DNA from: Polydactylus sextarius
Lineage: Eukaryota; Chordata; Actinopteri; Polynemidae
DNA length: 64,000 nt
Direction: 5' to 3'
Assembly (NCBI GenBank): GCA_016801845.1
Contig: CM028917.1
Location: 3,094,501 to 3,158,500 of the forward strand
A model generated the notes under the pieces. It ran no database searches and was not told the DNA's origin. It saw nothing but the letters and a program-made list of their open reading frames with translations. Shown here piece after piece: positions 1 through 27,287 of the stretch; within the stretch, counting starts at the first letter, position 1, and each line of letters begins with the position of its first letter. Position numbers and translations under genes: made by a program.

Positions 1-1079
1 ATCACCACAAATTTTATGTATTGCAGGAAAATCATCACTGTTATTATTAACAAAACCCCTCCTCTCTGCTCCTACTAGTCAGGTCATTCGTTTTAACTGC
101 ATGTCCACACTGCAAACATCTCCTGCCCTACAATGAATCTTGGGATATGTTGGGATGTGTGGGATCCAACTATTGTAGCCTTCACAGCTGGGTAAAAGAT
201 GATTTGATGGCTGCATTTGAAGAAGCATTTAAAATGAAACAGCCTAGTCACCACCTGTGATGTTAATGTCTGACAAGTTGGCCCTCAAAGGATGCAGCCT
301 TTGAATCACAGCGGTTAACTAACTAGTCCTGACCCATAGGCATGAACTAGTCCTGACCTACTGCCATCAACTGGCCCTGACCCACAGACTGACATTAGGT
401 AATTATAACTTATAGGATGGCTTATTCTTACACGGACCAGTCTGGTTTAACAACATGAGTTCACACAAACGTGGTCAGTAGTCACACAGGTAACCTGTCC
501 TATATTTATGTTTCCAATCGGCTAACAGACGTCACTACACATGTCAACACGTCAGTGAATCATAATGTGCTTCCTTTGGTCATGACGTGACGACCCTACC
601 TGTGATGCTGACTGCTCACGAACCATCAGTTAACCTTTGATAAATATGGAAACTAACCAGCTGACTGCTAATGTTACCCGGCAGCTGGACATTATGTCTA
701 TGGCGTTAGCAGCCAGAGGCTAACTAGCTGCATGCTAACTGTAGCCTGGCTGCTGAGACCGGTCTGGAATCAGATATTACATCCGACCTGAAACTCTGAA
801 CGGACAGTCTCACGTTAGTTTGTGAATTTTAAAGATGAAGTTGTGCGGACTGGAGCCGCTCAACTAAACCTTAGCGCCGACCAGCACAACTCCACTGTTA
901 GCATGTTAGCATTAGCAGCATTAGCGATACAAATATACGTCTAAAATTAACCATCTTGTATTATCTAGTTTATTGGTATAACACACAGCTGTGTCTTACA
1001 CCTGTAATCAGCCAGTACAGTCCCATATCCAGTTCGGCTAACATAACCTTGACCTGCCACAATTTATTATGGCAGAAAA
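1..1079. other. Intergenic DNA, no gene recognised
   Basis: I see no conserved open frame, RNA gene or clear mobile element here. The sequence is moderately AT-rich, and the short phrase GTTAGC/GCTAAC recurs many times between about 640 and 1100 without a fixed period. Confidence 0.6.
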
Positions 1080-1880
1080 TTAACTTTAAAGTCCGTTAGC
1101 GCTGGAGCTGCCGCCCTCCGCGGGGCTCTGACCTCGGCCACAGTGCAGTCTGGTGAGACCAAGATGTCTAATTACTGTTGTATATCTTTAAATCTAAATA
1201 TAATTTACTTATTGAGTCTACGCCGAATCAATGAGCGGCACAGAACGAGCCACGAAGGACCACCAGACTCCCCCCACGATCTCAATGTTTACAGCTATGC
1301 CGAGGCAGTCCTCGACCTGACGGGCTTTTAAAAGGAGTCTGGTTCGATCCAAACCGGGGTGGCGTTAGCTAATGAAGTAGCTTTGTGCCCACGTCTGGAT
1401 ACAAACGTCTTCTTCAGACCACAGCTCAAAGTTATTATGTTTTTGTCAACGCCGATAACCCCAATAAGACACACCGTGTTGTTAGCGGGGGGCAGCGGGG
1501 CCTGCCGCGGCGGAGAAGCACTGACCGCGGACCGGACTAGCCGCTCAGGCCGGGAAGGAGAAAGCAGCACGGGCTTCATAAATACTCGGCGCCTCAATAA
1601 TGACAACGAGCATAAGCTGTATTTTTACCTGGACAGGTTCCTGCAGCACCGTCATTCCGCTCGGAGACTCCGTCTATCTGCTCCTGTCGTCTGTTTTCCC
1701 TCTTTCCTCTCGGCTCTTTCTTTACTTTAGTCTCCAGGAGGAGCCGCAACCGAAGATTTGAACACACCGACCGTTAGCACACGAACCCGACCGAGCATTG
1801 CCGAGCAGGGGAGAAGGCCGAGACGACGAGAAACGACTGGTGACGGAAAAGGCCGAAGTGGCGGCATGTCTTTAACACGT
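1080..1880. promoter_or_regulatory. GC/CpG-rich promoter-like patch
   Basis: This stretch is clearly richer in G+C and CpG than its surroundings (several CGG, GCG and CCGC runs around 1105-1140 and 1490-1560) and ends in a pyrimidine-rich run at about 1680-1730. It looks like a CpG-island promoter or a non-coding first exon of a gene whose body lies left of the window. The open frames on both strands here have no recognisable protein similarity. Orientation cannot be decided. Confidence 0.3.
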
Positions 1881-2930
1881 TCTGCTGTCCCCTGGTGGTG
1901 AAAGAGAAAAGTGTTCTCGTGAACCTGTGCAAACAAAAATAATTTTAAAAATACGTTTGATGACAGCTTTGTTCACATTTGTTTCACAGTGAACTAAAGA
2001 GGTGGCATCATCCCACGTCTCTCAACACCAATAAACTTCCAGGGACTGGACACTGAGATGTGACGCTACATAAGACTGTGTTGTTATAACAGCCTGGGTG
2101 TTTATATTTAAACGACAGACTGGACTGGACGGTCGACATCGCGGTTGACATTTGAAACGGACGTACGTACATAAAGAGAATAAATGGGCCTTAAAATAGA
2201 GATCAGGACAGAATTTCGCTGCTGGAGACCTTTTTGACACTTGGCGCCCCCTCCCGAGAAAGCAGCATCTCCACAGCTGACAGAGAGACACCAGGCAAAC
2301 TGACCACTGACTCACTGCAGAGCTCCCTCAGCTGCCTCACAGATGTGTGTCATTCAGACTGTCCTACCAGCTCTGCTCCCAGTGAACACACATATACCAA
2401 ACGGTACATTCTTCTATCTACTTTTTCTTTAACTTTACACTGGACAGTGGACAATTTCCTCTATGTTCTGAACACAGTACAACATAGTATTAACAATATC
2501 TCACAGTAACAGGATCTGTCAAGCTCTGTTTGCGTTCTGTTTTTAACAGCTCCTTGTTTAATGTTTTGTCCCTTTTTGTTTTAAAAATACTTGATTAGTG
2601 AAAAGGTACAGATCTGTGTCACAGCTGTTGTTAATTTGAAATATTCTCTTTATTTCTTATATTCTCTTTGTCCCTGAAATGAGCCTCAGTTCGGGGACCA
2701 GTTACTCTGCCTTGCCTGCCTTAAAACTTGCCTGCCAGACTGAGACAGATTTGTCTCAGTATCTTGTTATATTGTTAATACTCCTTGTACCGTTCTCACA
2801 GATCCTGGCTACAACTGATCTCTCACTAAGACCTGACCCTTTAGTGTCTATCTTCTGGGGACAGAAGGACCCTGTTTCAGACAAAAGGGTTGAGGACACA
2901 AAGACAAATCAGACACAACTGAATGAACAC
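1881..2930. other. Intergenic DNA downstream of gh1
   Basis: No gene is recognised. It contains AT-rich unique sequence. The short open frames lack any family signature. Confidence 0.55.
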
Positions 2931-2932
2931 AC

Positions 2933-2938
2933 TTTATT
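2933..2938 (-). terminator. Candidate poly(A) signal of gh1
   Basis: An AATAAA hexamer on the minus strand, about 150 nt beyond the gh1 stop codon. That is a normal spacing for a fish growth hormone 3' UTR. It is the first canonical hexamer I noticed after the stop. Confidence 0.5.
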
Positions 2939-3085
2939 TCACAAGCTGACAGATATGACATCACAATGACAGCATCAGACAGGGGCAAACACTAATGCTT
3001 CAACTAGTTAGCATAGATTGCTATCATAGGCATAGAGCACAGGATGAAACCATTAGAGTAGGAGCTTTGCTGCAGACAGGCATGG

Positions 3086-4966
3086 CTACAGGGTGCAGTT
3101 AGCTTCAGGAGAGAGTCGACACTTCGCCACAGTCAGATACGTCTCCACCTGTGCACAAGGACGTTATCATTACATTATCATATCATCGTCATTACCTCAT
3201 CATTACATCATCTCGATACCCCCTGACCTTGTGCATGTCCTTCTTGAAGCAGGCCAGCAGTTCATAGGTTCGTCGGAGCGACTCATCAGCTCCTGGAATC
3301 TGGTAGTAGTTCCCATGAGCCATCTGGAAGGCGGAACTGTCGGAGAACATCTCTGCTCCGTTCTGATTTGCCTGCAGGGTCAGGACATCAGTCAGCATGC
3401 TGCTCTGATTGGCTTCTGTGTACCATGTGATGTATACATGTGCGTGTGCCTACAATCAACAGCTGGATTCCCGTCCTCAGCTCAGACAGTTTGAGTAAAA
3501 TCTGGTTCCTGAGTGCAGAACCTTCAGGCAGAGAGCGGCTGAAGAACTCCCAGGACTCCACCAATCGATAGGAAATCGTCAACAGCTTCAGAACCTAGAA
3601 CCAATCGGTGAAACAAGATCAATAACAGCTTCAGAACCTAGATCCAATTGGTGGATCACATTCATTAACATGTGACAGAAATGTTCTTATTCTCTGTGTG
3701 AAATGACCAGCAGATTTGTGACAGATTTGTTGTATTTAATTGTCAGCATCCTGTGAATGAAAAACAGTGTGAACTGCTCGATTTCATCTCTCATCCAAGA
3801 GTCTTCTTCAGTTCTGATAGAGAGCGGTGGATTGCCAGAATTTATTCTCTGTGGGTGCATCACCACTCTCCATCTAAACTGAAGACGCCTCTTGGATGAA
3901 GGTGAAACATCTTCAAGAAATTACAACAGTTCATTTGCCCTAGATTCTGTTATGTTGGATATGATGACCTGGACAAATGAGAATCTCCACAGATCTAATG
4001 AATCATTTTTTGTCCATTGTTTATAGATTCTGCATTTGGTTTGTATTTAAGGCTGTGTCTTAATGTTTTCATCATCTATGTGTCCACATAGGTCTGAACG
4101 TATCATACAAATTTATGTCAGAACATTTTGACAACAGTCAAACAACAACATTTGTGTGTCAACAGTGTTGACACACAAATTGTTAATGAATGAGACCTAC
4201 TGTGAATGAGATGACCTACTGTTAATGAATGAGACCTACTGTGCTAAAGGTACTATGAACATCATGTTTGACACTGATGTAGTACAGTATAGCACAGTGT
4301 AGTGGGCCTACTGTGTAATACTGTACAATACTCACAGAGCTGCGCTGCGTCTCATGCTTATCGATGGGGCTGATGATGTAGTCAGAGTTACAGAAGTCTT
4401 GCAGGAAGATTTTGTTGAGCTGACGCTGGTCCTCAGTTTGCAGAGAGCTCTCCTAAAAAACACACGTCAATAACTAATCAGCTACATAAAACATGTACTT
4501 AGTCTGCATAGAGCTCTCCTAACAAACAGCATATACACCAACAAATACACATGAACAGCACACCCCAGTCCCTCCTGTTTGAACCTCTGTGTCCCTCAGA
4601 GCTGCCCTACCCTTACAAAGTTAGAGAGGAGTCTCTGAGCAAGCAGGTGGAGGTGTTGCACCCTGCTGACTGCGATGGAGAACAGACGCTGGCTGTCTGC
4701 GATTGGCTGAGAGGAGACCACGCCCACACACAGGACTGACAGCAGGACGATGACTGTCAGGCAGACAGGTGATAAAGACAGAGAGGTCAGAAAGGTAAAT
4801 TTAAAACAGTAAATTACTTCATATAAAATCTAATGGTCCTCAGTGGGCAATGTCTCACACAGGACATGAAAACATTCAGAGGCAGATGAATATAATACAA
4901 AATAATAAAATAAAATAAATCCTGCCCAGGCAGAGAAGTAGAACTACTGATCTTACCTCTTTCCAT
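3086..4966 (-). CDS. gh1: Growth hormone (somatotropin), six coding exons
   Basis: Secreted pituitary hormone that acts through the growth hormone receptor/JAK2 axis. Coding exons (transcript order): 4957-4966, 4617-4753, 4336-4452, 3454-3594, 3228-3371, 3086-3148. They sum to 612 nt, 203 residues plus stop. Exon 1 encodes only three residues and one base (ATG GAA AGA G), as in other fish GH genes. A hydrophobic signal peptide (VIVLLSVLCVGVVSS) precedes a mature chain starting near QPIADSQRLFS. The four family cysteines are present (DFCNSDY, LLACFKKD, AKCRL, EANCTL), as is the C-terminal NCT glycosylation sequon. The extra intron between LLI and ANQNG is the one that distinguishes six-exon euteleost GH from five-exon cyprinid GH. 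Most relatives have an Arg at that junction (LLI-R-ANQ); it is absent in this model. A prolactin or somatolactin identity is excluded by the fit to GH. Neighbour scn4ab is on the same strand, as GH and SCN4A are in mammals. Confidence 0.95.
3581..3665 (-). repeat. 43-bp tandem duplication covering the gh1 exon 4 splice acceptor
   Basis: Two adjacent copies with a 43-bp period: the first at 3581-3623, the second from 3624. Each contains, on the minus strand, TTCTAG or ATCTAG followed by GTTCTGAAGCTGTT, that is a 3' splice site plus the first 14 bases of exon 4. The exon-proximal acceptor (exon start 3594) keeps the GH frame. The upstream copy (exon start 3637) would add 43 nt and shift the frame. 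Confidence 0.85.
3791..3899. repeat. Inverted repeat (about 23-bp arms) in gh1 intron 3
   Basis: The arms at 3791-3813 and 3877-3899 are reverse complements with two mismatches. They are separated by about 63 bp and would form a hairpin in the pre-mRNA. The phrase around the right arm (CTCTTGGATGAAGG then GTGAAACATCTTC) is a familiar dispersed fish repeat, so this is probably a small mobile-element remnant. Confidence 0.6.
4151..4242. repeat. Perfect 13-bp hairpin and a direct repeat in gh1 intron 3
   Basis: 4151-4179 is a perfect palindrome (TTTGTGTGTCAAC, 3-nt loop, then its complement). Directly after it a roughly 22-bp unit beginning TGTTAATGAATGAGACC occurs at 4181 and again at 4220, with a partial copy in between. 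Confidence 0.7.
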
Positions 4967-5051
4967 AGTGGTCTTGGTTGAGTTTTGAGTTCTGTGTCTG
5001 GTTCAGGTTCAGGTTCAGGTTGTGATGTTCAGACAGTTCAGATGTTCGAGG

Positions 5052-5058
5052 TTTTATA
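5052..5058 (-). promoter_or_regulatory. TATA box of gh1
   Basis: TATAAAA on the minus strand about 90 nt upstream of the gh1 ATG. This implies a short 5' UTR starting near 5025. Just upstream lies an AT-rich segment (ATTTAATCATAAA on the minus strand, about 5068-5081) that resembles POU1F1/Pit-1 sites, which drive GH genes in pituitary somatotrophs; that assignment is tentative. The 5' UTR contains three tandem GAACCT units (about 4995-5015). Confidence 0.75.
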
Positions 5059-5114
5059 GAAGAAAAGTTTATGATTAAATTCATCAATGGAAACATGAAC
5101 CGAACAAACAAACC

Positions 5115-5116
<2 letters not shown>

Positions 5117-5154
<38 letters not shown>
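5117..5154. repeat. (GT)19 microsatellite in the gh1 proximal promoter
   Basis: A pure dinucleotide run located 60-100 bp upstream of the gh1 TATA box. It is likely to vary in length between individuals and could act as a Z-DNA-forming spacer. Confidence 0.9.
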
Positions 5155-5158
<4 letters not shown>

Positions 5159-5229
5159 ATGCGTGCTGACCTCTATTCAACGGTAACACATTAATAACGA
5201 TGTTTATTGAAGTCCGAGGTGAAAACATG

Positions 5230-6060
5230 AGACATGCCGTTGGAAATATTTATATCAGGAAAATGTTAATGTTTATGATGTTTGTGTCCTGGGTTGTTGA
5301 TCTTCTAACTTCCACATTAATGTAATTAATATCTGTTGTTATCACTCATGTTCTGTACAAACATATAGTTTGTTTATTGTTTCATTCCTGATGCTTACTT
5401 TATGAACACAATTCTGTAAAGTGTTGTGGGTAAATCGAGACACATAAGGTGAAAACCACTGATGACAAGTGAATAGAAGCAACAGCATTAATCATGTTTA
5501 CACACTATCATCATATGATATTTAAATAGTTATCATGTGAGTGTAAGCACATTCGCCATTCATAAATGTAAACTAAGTTAACGTTAACTTAGAAAGTTTG
5601 ATTAGAGAGCGACTGCAGCATTTTGTCCACAGATCAGAGAACTGAGGAGAACATGCTAAAATCAGTTGGTTCTAATGATAAAATGTTCAAACTCAGAAAA
5701 AATGAAATAATCTTTGTTTGTTACTTGACGCATTTAAATCTTACATGAATGAATTTAGAGAGATTTCAACAGTGACGACAACGAAACAGTTTTTCAATCT
5801 AACTTTATTCAAAGTGATGGACAGGGTTACTGCAGCACAGTGATGAATCCTGTAAAACCTTTAAATCCAAGAGTGTGATGCTGTGATCACAGGAAACACG
5901 CCTCTGATGTCAGATCTGTTTTAGACTCAGATGTTTGTGTGAATTTATTCAGTGGTGTCACTGATCTGAGTACAGGCGCTTGTTACATCACAGGAACCTG
6001 AATATATTCACGGTAGCTTGACACTGAGACATGTTCACAAACACAACAGTATCAGGGTTC
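5230..6060. other. Intergenic DNA upstream of gh1
   Basis: AT-rich unique sequence with no recognised gene. Distal gh1 regulatory sites could lie here but none stands out. Confidence 0.55.
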
Positions 6061-6061
6061 A

Positions 6062-6400
6062 ACAACTGCAATGATAACAACAACAACAAAACTTTAATAA
6101 CCAGCAAAAGCTAACTGGTAATAGATAATAGCTAATAACTAATAATAGGTAATAGACAACTGTAACATTAACCACAAGAGCAAATACAACAATGACACAG
6201 TAACAACAACAGCAACAGTAACATCAACAATAACAGCAGGAAAAACAACTACATCAACAATGATAGCAACAACAGTAACAACAACAACAACAACAACAAT
6301 AACAGCAACAGTAAAAAAACAAGCAAATTGTGAAACAACAACAAAAATCGAAACAACAGCAGCATCAACAACCACAACAACAACAAAAGCAATAATATTT
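6062..6400. repeat. Imperfect (AAC)n / CAA-rich low-complexity tract
   Basis: About 340 bp dominated by AACAAC, AACAGC and ATCAAC triplets, so the minus strand reads as runs of GTT. The valine- and leucine-rich open frames across it are products of the repeat. Confidence 0.85.
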
Positions 6401-7535
6401 TAAATATGTTTATATATTCAGTTAAAGGAATTTTTAATCTTTGTCTGATGGGGCCAGAAGTCTTAAATGTCACTCACTGCACACATAGTGAGCCACTATA
6501 ATATTTTGCGAGTGGACAGACATGGATTCCAACGCAGCCTAAATGCTGAACATCTGTATATAGCTGTATATCTGTAAATAGAACTGTATAAAGTGTACTC
6601 TACACACAAATGAAAAACCAAATCAGCAAAACATTGTAGGTCTCTTGCAAAAGCTAATAAATCTTGCTGGACTCTTTGTAAAAATGGTATTTTTGTACCA
6701 AACATTCAACACAAACCATCATAATAAGCACACAATGCACCAACTACACACTGATGGTACGAATGAAAAACCCATCTGGCTTTTGCTTTCTCTGTGTAAA
6801 CCAGTTGGGACCAGAGCAGCCCTATGGAAACTAATGTTGTCCCATATGATGACGTACCTTGTGCCTGTTTCACAAAGCAGGTTTAAATAACTTTGGGTTT
6901 AAAGCTGAACTCTGTGTTGAGAGATTTTTTATTTTATTTTGTCCTGGTGTATAAATGTAAGATTTCACTACAGGTTGAAGACACTTTGTCAGCTGTCACA
7001 GGAAGGACATATGTAGAGCAGTCTGTGGAGGTTTACACTTTAGAACAAATAGAAGGCATCAAAGTGACGCAGTAGTGATGCACCATAGTACCTTTCTACC
7101 TTTTTTTAACAGAGCAATGCAGAAAATTATCAAGATGAGTCAACTTGAAGGATAAGGAAAAAAAAGTGTCTGTAGTGGTTTTTGTAGTTCGTTGTCTGAC
7201 AGAGCTATTCTGAATTAGATAGAAAATGTACAAAAACCTAAATAAAAATAGAAAAACTAGAACATCAGTTAAATGTGGGTTGTGGCACAAGTTGATTGAT
7301 TGTTAAATGTCTTTCAACACAAAATGCTAAAACCCTTTATTGCACTTTTACTTAAAGAAATGATTGTGATTTGTCTTTATTACATATTGAGTCTCTGACA
7401 CCTTCATCTGTTGCATCCATGGATGGTTCATGGTCGACCTCTGGTACAACAACGGTTTTCTTTTCAATTCTCCTGCAAAATGAAAATTTACATTCAAATT
7501 TACATTTTTCTCAAAATGGTATTTTGTTTTGGTAG
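6401..7535. other. Intergenic DNA, nothing recognised
   Basis: AT-rich sequence between the AAC tract and a LINE remnant. No conserved frame on either strand. Confidence 0.55.
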
Positions 7536-7539
7536 GTCC

Positions 7540-7965
7540 CCTACCAGAGGCCTGAGAGTCTGAGGGTTCTGCGCGGTATCTTAGCTGTTCCTAGGACTGT
7601 GCTCTTCTGGACTGAGGCTTCAGATGTTGTTCCTGGGATCTGTCGGAGCCACTCTGCCAGTGTGCTCCTACTACCACGGGGACCACATTCGCCTTGACCT
7701 TCCACATCTGTTCCAGCTGTTTTTTCAGCCCTTGGTACTTTTCAACCTTTTCATGTTCCTTCTTTCTGATGTTGCCGTCAGCTGGTATCGCCACATCTAT
7801 CACCGCTGCCTTCTTCTGCACTTTGTCCACTACCACTATGTCTGGTTGGTTAACCAGGAGCTGTTTGTCAGTCTGGAAGCTGAAGTCCCACAGAACCTTG
7901 GCACTGCTGTTCTCCACCACCTTCTGTGGCACGACCCATTGGGATTTGGGTACTTCTATTACATA
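7540..7965 (-). mobile_element. 3' end of a non-LTR retrotransposon ORF2 (decayed)
   Basis: On the minus strand, codons read KVLWDFSFQTDKQLLVNQ and further on DVAIPADGNIRKKEHEKVEKY and QLEQMWKVKANVVPVVVG. This is the C-terminal tail typical of reverse-transcriptase polyproteins of fish LINEs. After VVVGA the original frame is lost by a small deletion, but the expected sequence (EWLRQIPGTTSEASVQKS, then TLRLSGLW) continues in another frame. The element is 5'-truncated at the adjacent microsatellite. It is not a functional gene. Confidence 0.75.
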
Positions 7966-7984
7966 CATATATACATACATCTTG

Positions 7985-7988
<4 letters not shown>

Positions 7989-8069
<81 letters not shown>

Positions 8070-8070
8070 C
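7989..8070. repeat. Compound (AT)n(AC)n(AT)n microsatellite
   Basis: Alternating AT for about 35 bp, then AC for about 36 bp, then a short AT run. It abuts the 5' truncation point of the LINE remnant. Confidence 0.95.
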
Positions 8071-10200
8071 ATACACATACACATATATGTGGCAATGTAC
8101 ACAGTGTACATTCAAACCAACACAATGTTACATATACAGTGGTCTACATACAAAACAAAACAGAAACAGAATAATTTTCTGTATACAGTTACAGTAAAAT
8201 AAAAAACTATGCTGCATCCTCTCTTCTGTTTGGGTCGAGCCACAGCACCTCATCCACATTACAAGCAAAGTTTTCCCCAGCCAAGCAGCAGGGGAAATAT
8301 CGTCTGTTGCCCTTTTATGCTTAAGCTCTGATTGCTAATTGTAAAACTGTGTTACAGGTGTTTTCCCATGTGATAAGTCAGTGTGCAAAGTCGGACAATT
8401 AACTTTTGAATGACAGTGTGTTCCTTGTGAAAACAAGAGATTTTCTTCATGAAAATTGAGACAAATGCAGAGAATTGTGTGTAGTGTTTTGAAAAAACAC
8501 TACACACAAAAAAATGTTTCAGAACTGCAGTTTGAGTGTAAAGCAGGAATTGTGCTTGTAGTTTAGAAGAGTTGGTTCAGGTGGTTGTTGTGTGAGTTAC
8601 ATGTTGTGGTCATAGTGTCCAGTATTTGTGTATAAACAATAACAATAGAGATGTTATTGATAGAGAAACAATTTGAAGCTTTTTCAGTTTGAAGCTTTAA
8701 TAACTTTGTTTTCACTGCAGTCATAACTGTCAACCATCATCCACAAACATCACTGCTGACCAATCAACCACAAGGAGTCTTGGTTGCTTAGAAACAACAA
8801 GCTAATGTTTGACAAAATGTTGCCTCAGAGTGAATTCAATCAGGGACAGATGATGATATGATGACTTACAAAACATCATAGAAAAATACATCGAATTAGG
8901 GAAACAACACAAAGAAAATGGAGGAGATCTGCTCTGACAGCTGCAGATAAAATCAATCATCAAAGTATAATCACTGATTAATAATAAAATGAATTATTTT
9001 TTAATTTGATTTCCCTTACAGATTTATGTTACAACAATAAACATCCTCATAAATCTCCTTCCTGTTTACTTCACAGTCACAGATTCTCCTGATAGAACAA
9101 CTAGACCGCCAGTCACGTGTTGTAACTGTGATGAATTTGTCTATTTACAGAAAAATCACAGTCAAATAACAGCTGGTGTGATTGGCTGTTAACTTCTCCA
9201 TTCTGCGTTCCCATTGGTCGTTTCACCTCATCACCACAGAGTCATCTGTTACAAAACTGAATCAACCAATCAGAATGAGGGAAAGTGAAGGACCATAAAT
9301 GGAGACAAATCATTAATACATTGTCAATACATTGTACAGATTTGTTATTATTTAATAAAAATAGAGAATAATCAGATCAGATTAACAGAACAAACATTAT
9401 CAAATTAAATCAAACTGTCAGTACCAGGTCAAGAAGTCAAACATTTCCTTTCACCATGTCTCATTTATTCTCTCCTCACACTGAGCCGTGTCAGTGGCTG
9501 TTTGCCGATGAAGGAAGAACTCAGGTCATTCATTTAAGTAATAATGCTCCAGTACAAATAAGAGTGCTGGATCAAGTAAGAGCAGAGGTGTTTATCAGCG
9601 ATATTTCAACATTCTCTCTGTGACTGATCTGATTCTGGTTGTTTTAACTCCCTCAGATACTCATAGATCCTCTCGTTCTCAACCAGACGGTCAGCTGATA
9701 AATCCAGTTAATACAACTGTCAGATAAATGTTCTGCAGAAAAACATATTTTCTTGTGAAATGTGATGAAGATGAAGTGATGATACTCAAGTAAAGTATAG
9801 CACAGGAGTAAATGTAGTTAGTTACTGTCCAGCACTGGTCATCTGCTCAGCTGGTCACAGGACAAAAACACACGTTTCTGTTTGAATAAAAAGTAAATTG
9901 ATTAACTGTACAGATTAGTTTCCTTTAAACGTTTTACTATCAGAAGTACAAACTGATCAATCTGACAAATCAACCCCTAGGAACAGGTAAGAATCACCTG
10001 GTGTGGGAGTAATAGTTAATACAGATTATAGAGAAAAAAAAGAATAATAATAAACGTTACATCAGTGTCAATAACAGAAGACGATTTGACAAGCAGCAGA
10101 TTTTTAGTCATCGATGGTCATTCACTCGTCAGCCTGATCAACTTTAATTTGAGTGGTCGTTGCTGATCTGAACCTATGCCGAAGCTTACAGAGTCGGTCT
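8071..10200. other. Intergenic DNA between gh1 and scn4ab, including the probable scn4ab 3' UTR
   Basis: No CD79B-like gene, which separates GH and SCN4A in mammals, is visible. A perfect 16-bp hairpin occurs at 8475-8509. The right-hand part must contain the scn4ab 3' UTR. A minus-strand AATAAA near 9466 is one possible poly(A) signal, but several AT-rich alternatives exist. Confidence 0.5.
8475..8509. repeat. Perfect 16-bp stem, 3-nt loop palindrome
   Basis: TTGTGTGTAGTGTTTT, loop GAA, then the exact reverse complement. No flanking gene feature explains it. It may be a folded-back terminal repeat of a small transposon. Confidence 0.85.
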
Positions 10201-10263
10201 GCTGCTTCTCTTACAGGTGAGTCTTCATTGTGCAGAGGAAAAGGATGAATGGGACAAACGTCA

Positions 10264-26553
<16,290 letters not shown>

Positions 26554-26608
26554 CCTGGCATCGTGCAGCACCACCCAAACTTTGCCGTTTCTTGGCAACT
26601 GCCACCTG

Positions 26609-27238
26609 TTGTGAGGTTATCACAGTTTATCATTGTCATGTACATTTCAGAAATGTTTGAGGGATTTGTCTAATGGTCAAAACATACCATGTGATGTTCT
26701 CATTTTTCTTAAATCACAAACACATTATGAAAAGAACAAATATGAAGAGACTCGTTTTCCTAAAGTAAATGATCTGATGCAGGTGTGTCATTGATGATCG
26801 TTGACCCTTAATGAAAATTATATCACTTCAAAGAAAATGTAGAGCTCCATATGTCACTGTCATCTGAAAACATTTACATCTAGAAAATTTAGTAACTTGA
26901 CTAGTTCTGATTGTACTTTTACGTCTCTGGATTTATTTTTTTGCAACACACTTTGTAAACTCTGGTTTTAATAAGGGCTTTATAAATGTATGATTATTAT
27001 TATGTATCATCATCATCATCATTATTATCATTACAAACTACAACATTTGAACTCTTGAAGTCTTGACAGTAGCACTACTCAATCTAACACATACACACAC
27101 ACACACTCGTCTCTGGTGTCTTCAGCGTTGCCAGGTTTGACCCCACCCATGCGTTGTCATGGCAGCAGCAGCTGTTGCAAGTCTTCAGTTTGACCCCCCA
27201 GTGTAAAGTTACAGAGAGTACGATGACCCAGCTCATTC

Positions 27239-27287
<49 letters not shown>

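Noticed and set aside
6139..6473. Valine- and leucine-rich frames that look like membrane segments
   Set aside because: Produced by the AAC/GTT triplet repeat, not by a gene.
7624..8202. Plus-strand open frame of 192 codons
   Set aside because: Reverse complement of a LINE remnant running into an AT/AC microsatellite (Tyr-Ile and Thr-His repeats).
5230..10200. CD79B between gh1 and scn4ab
   Set aside because: Searched for immunoglobulin-fold and ITAM-like coding signals in this interval; none seen.
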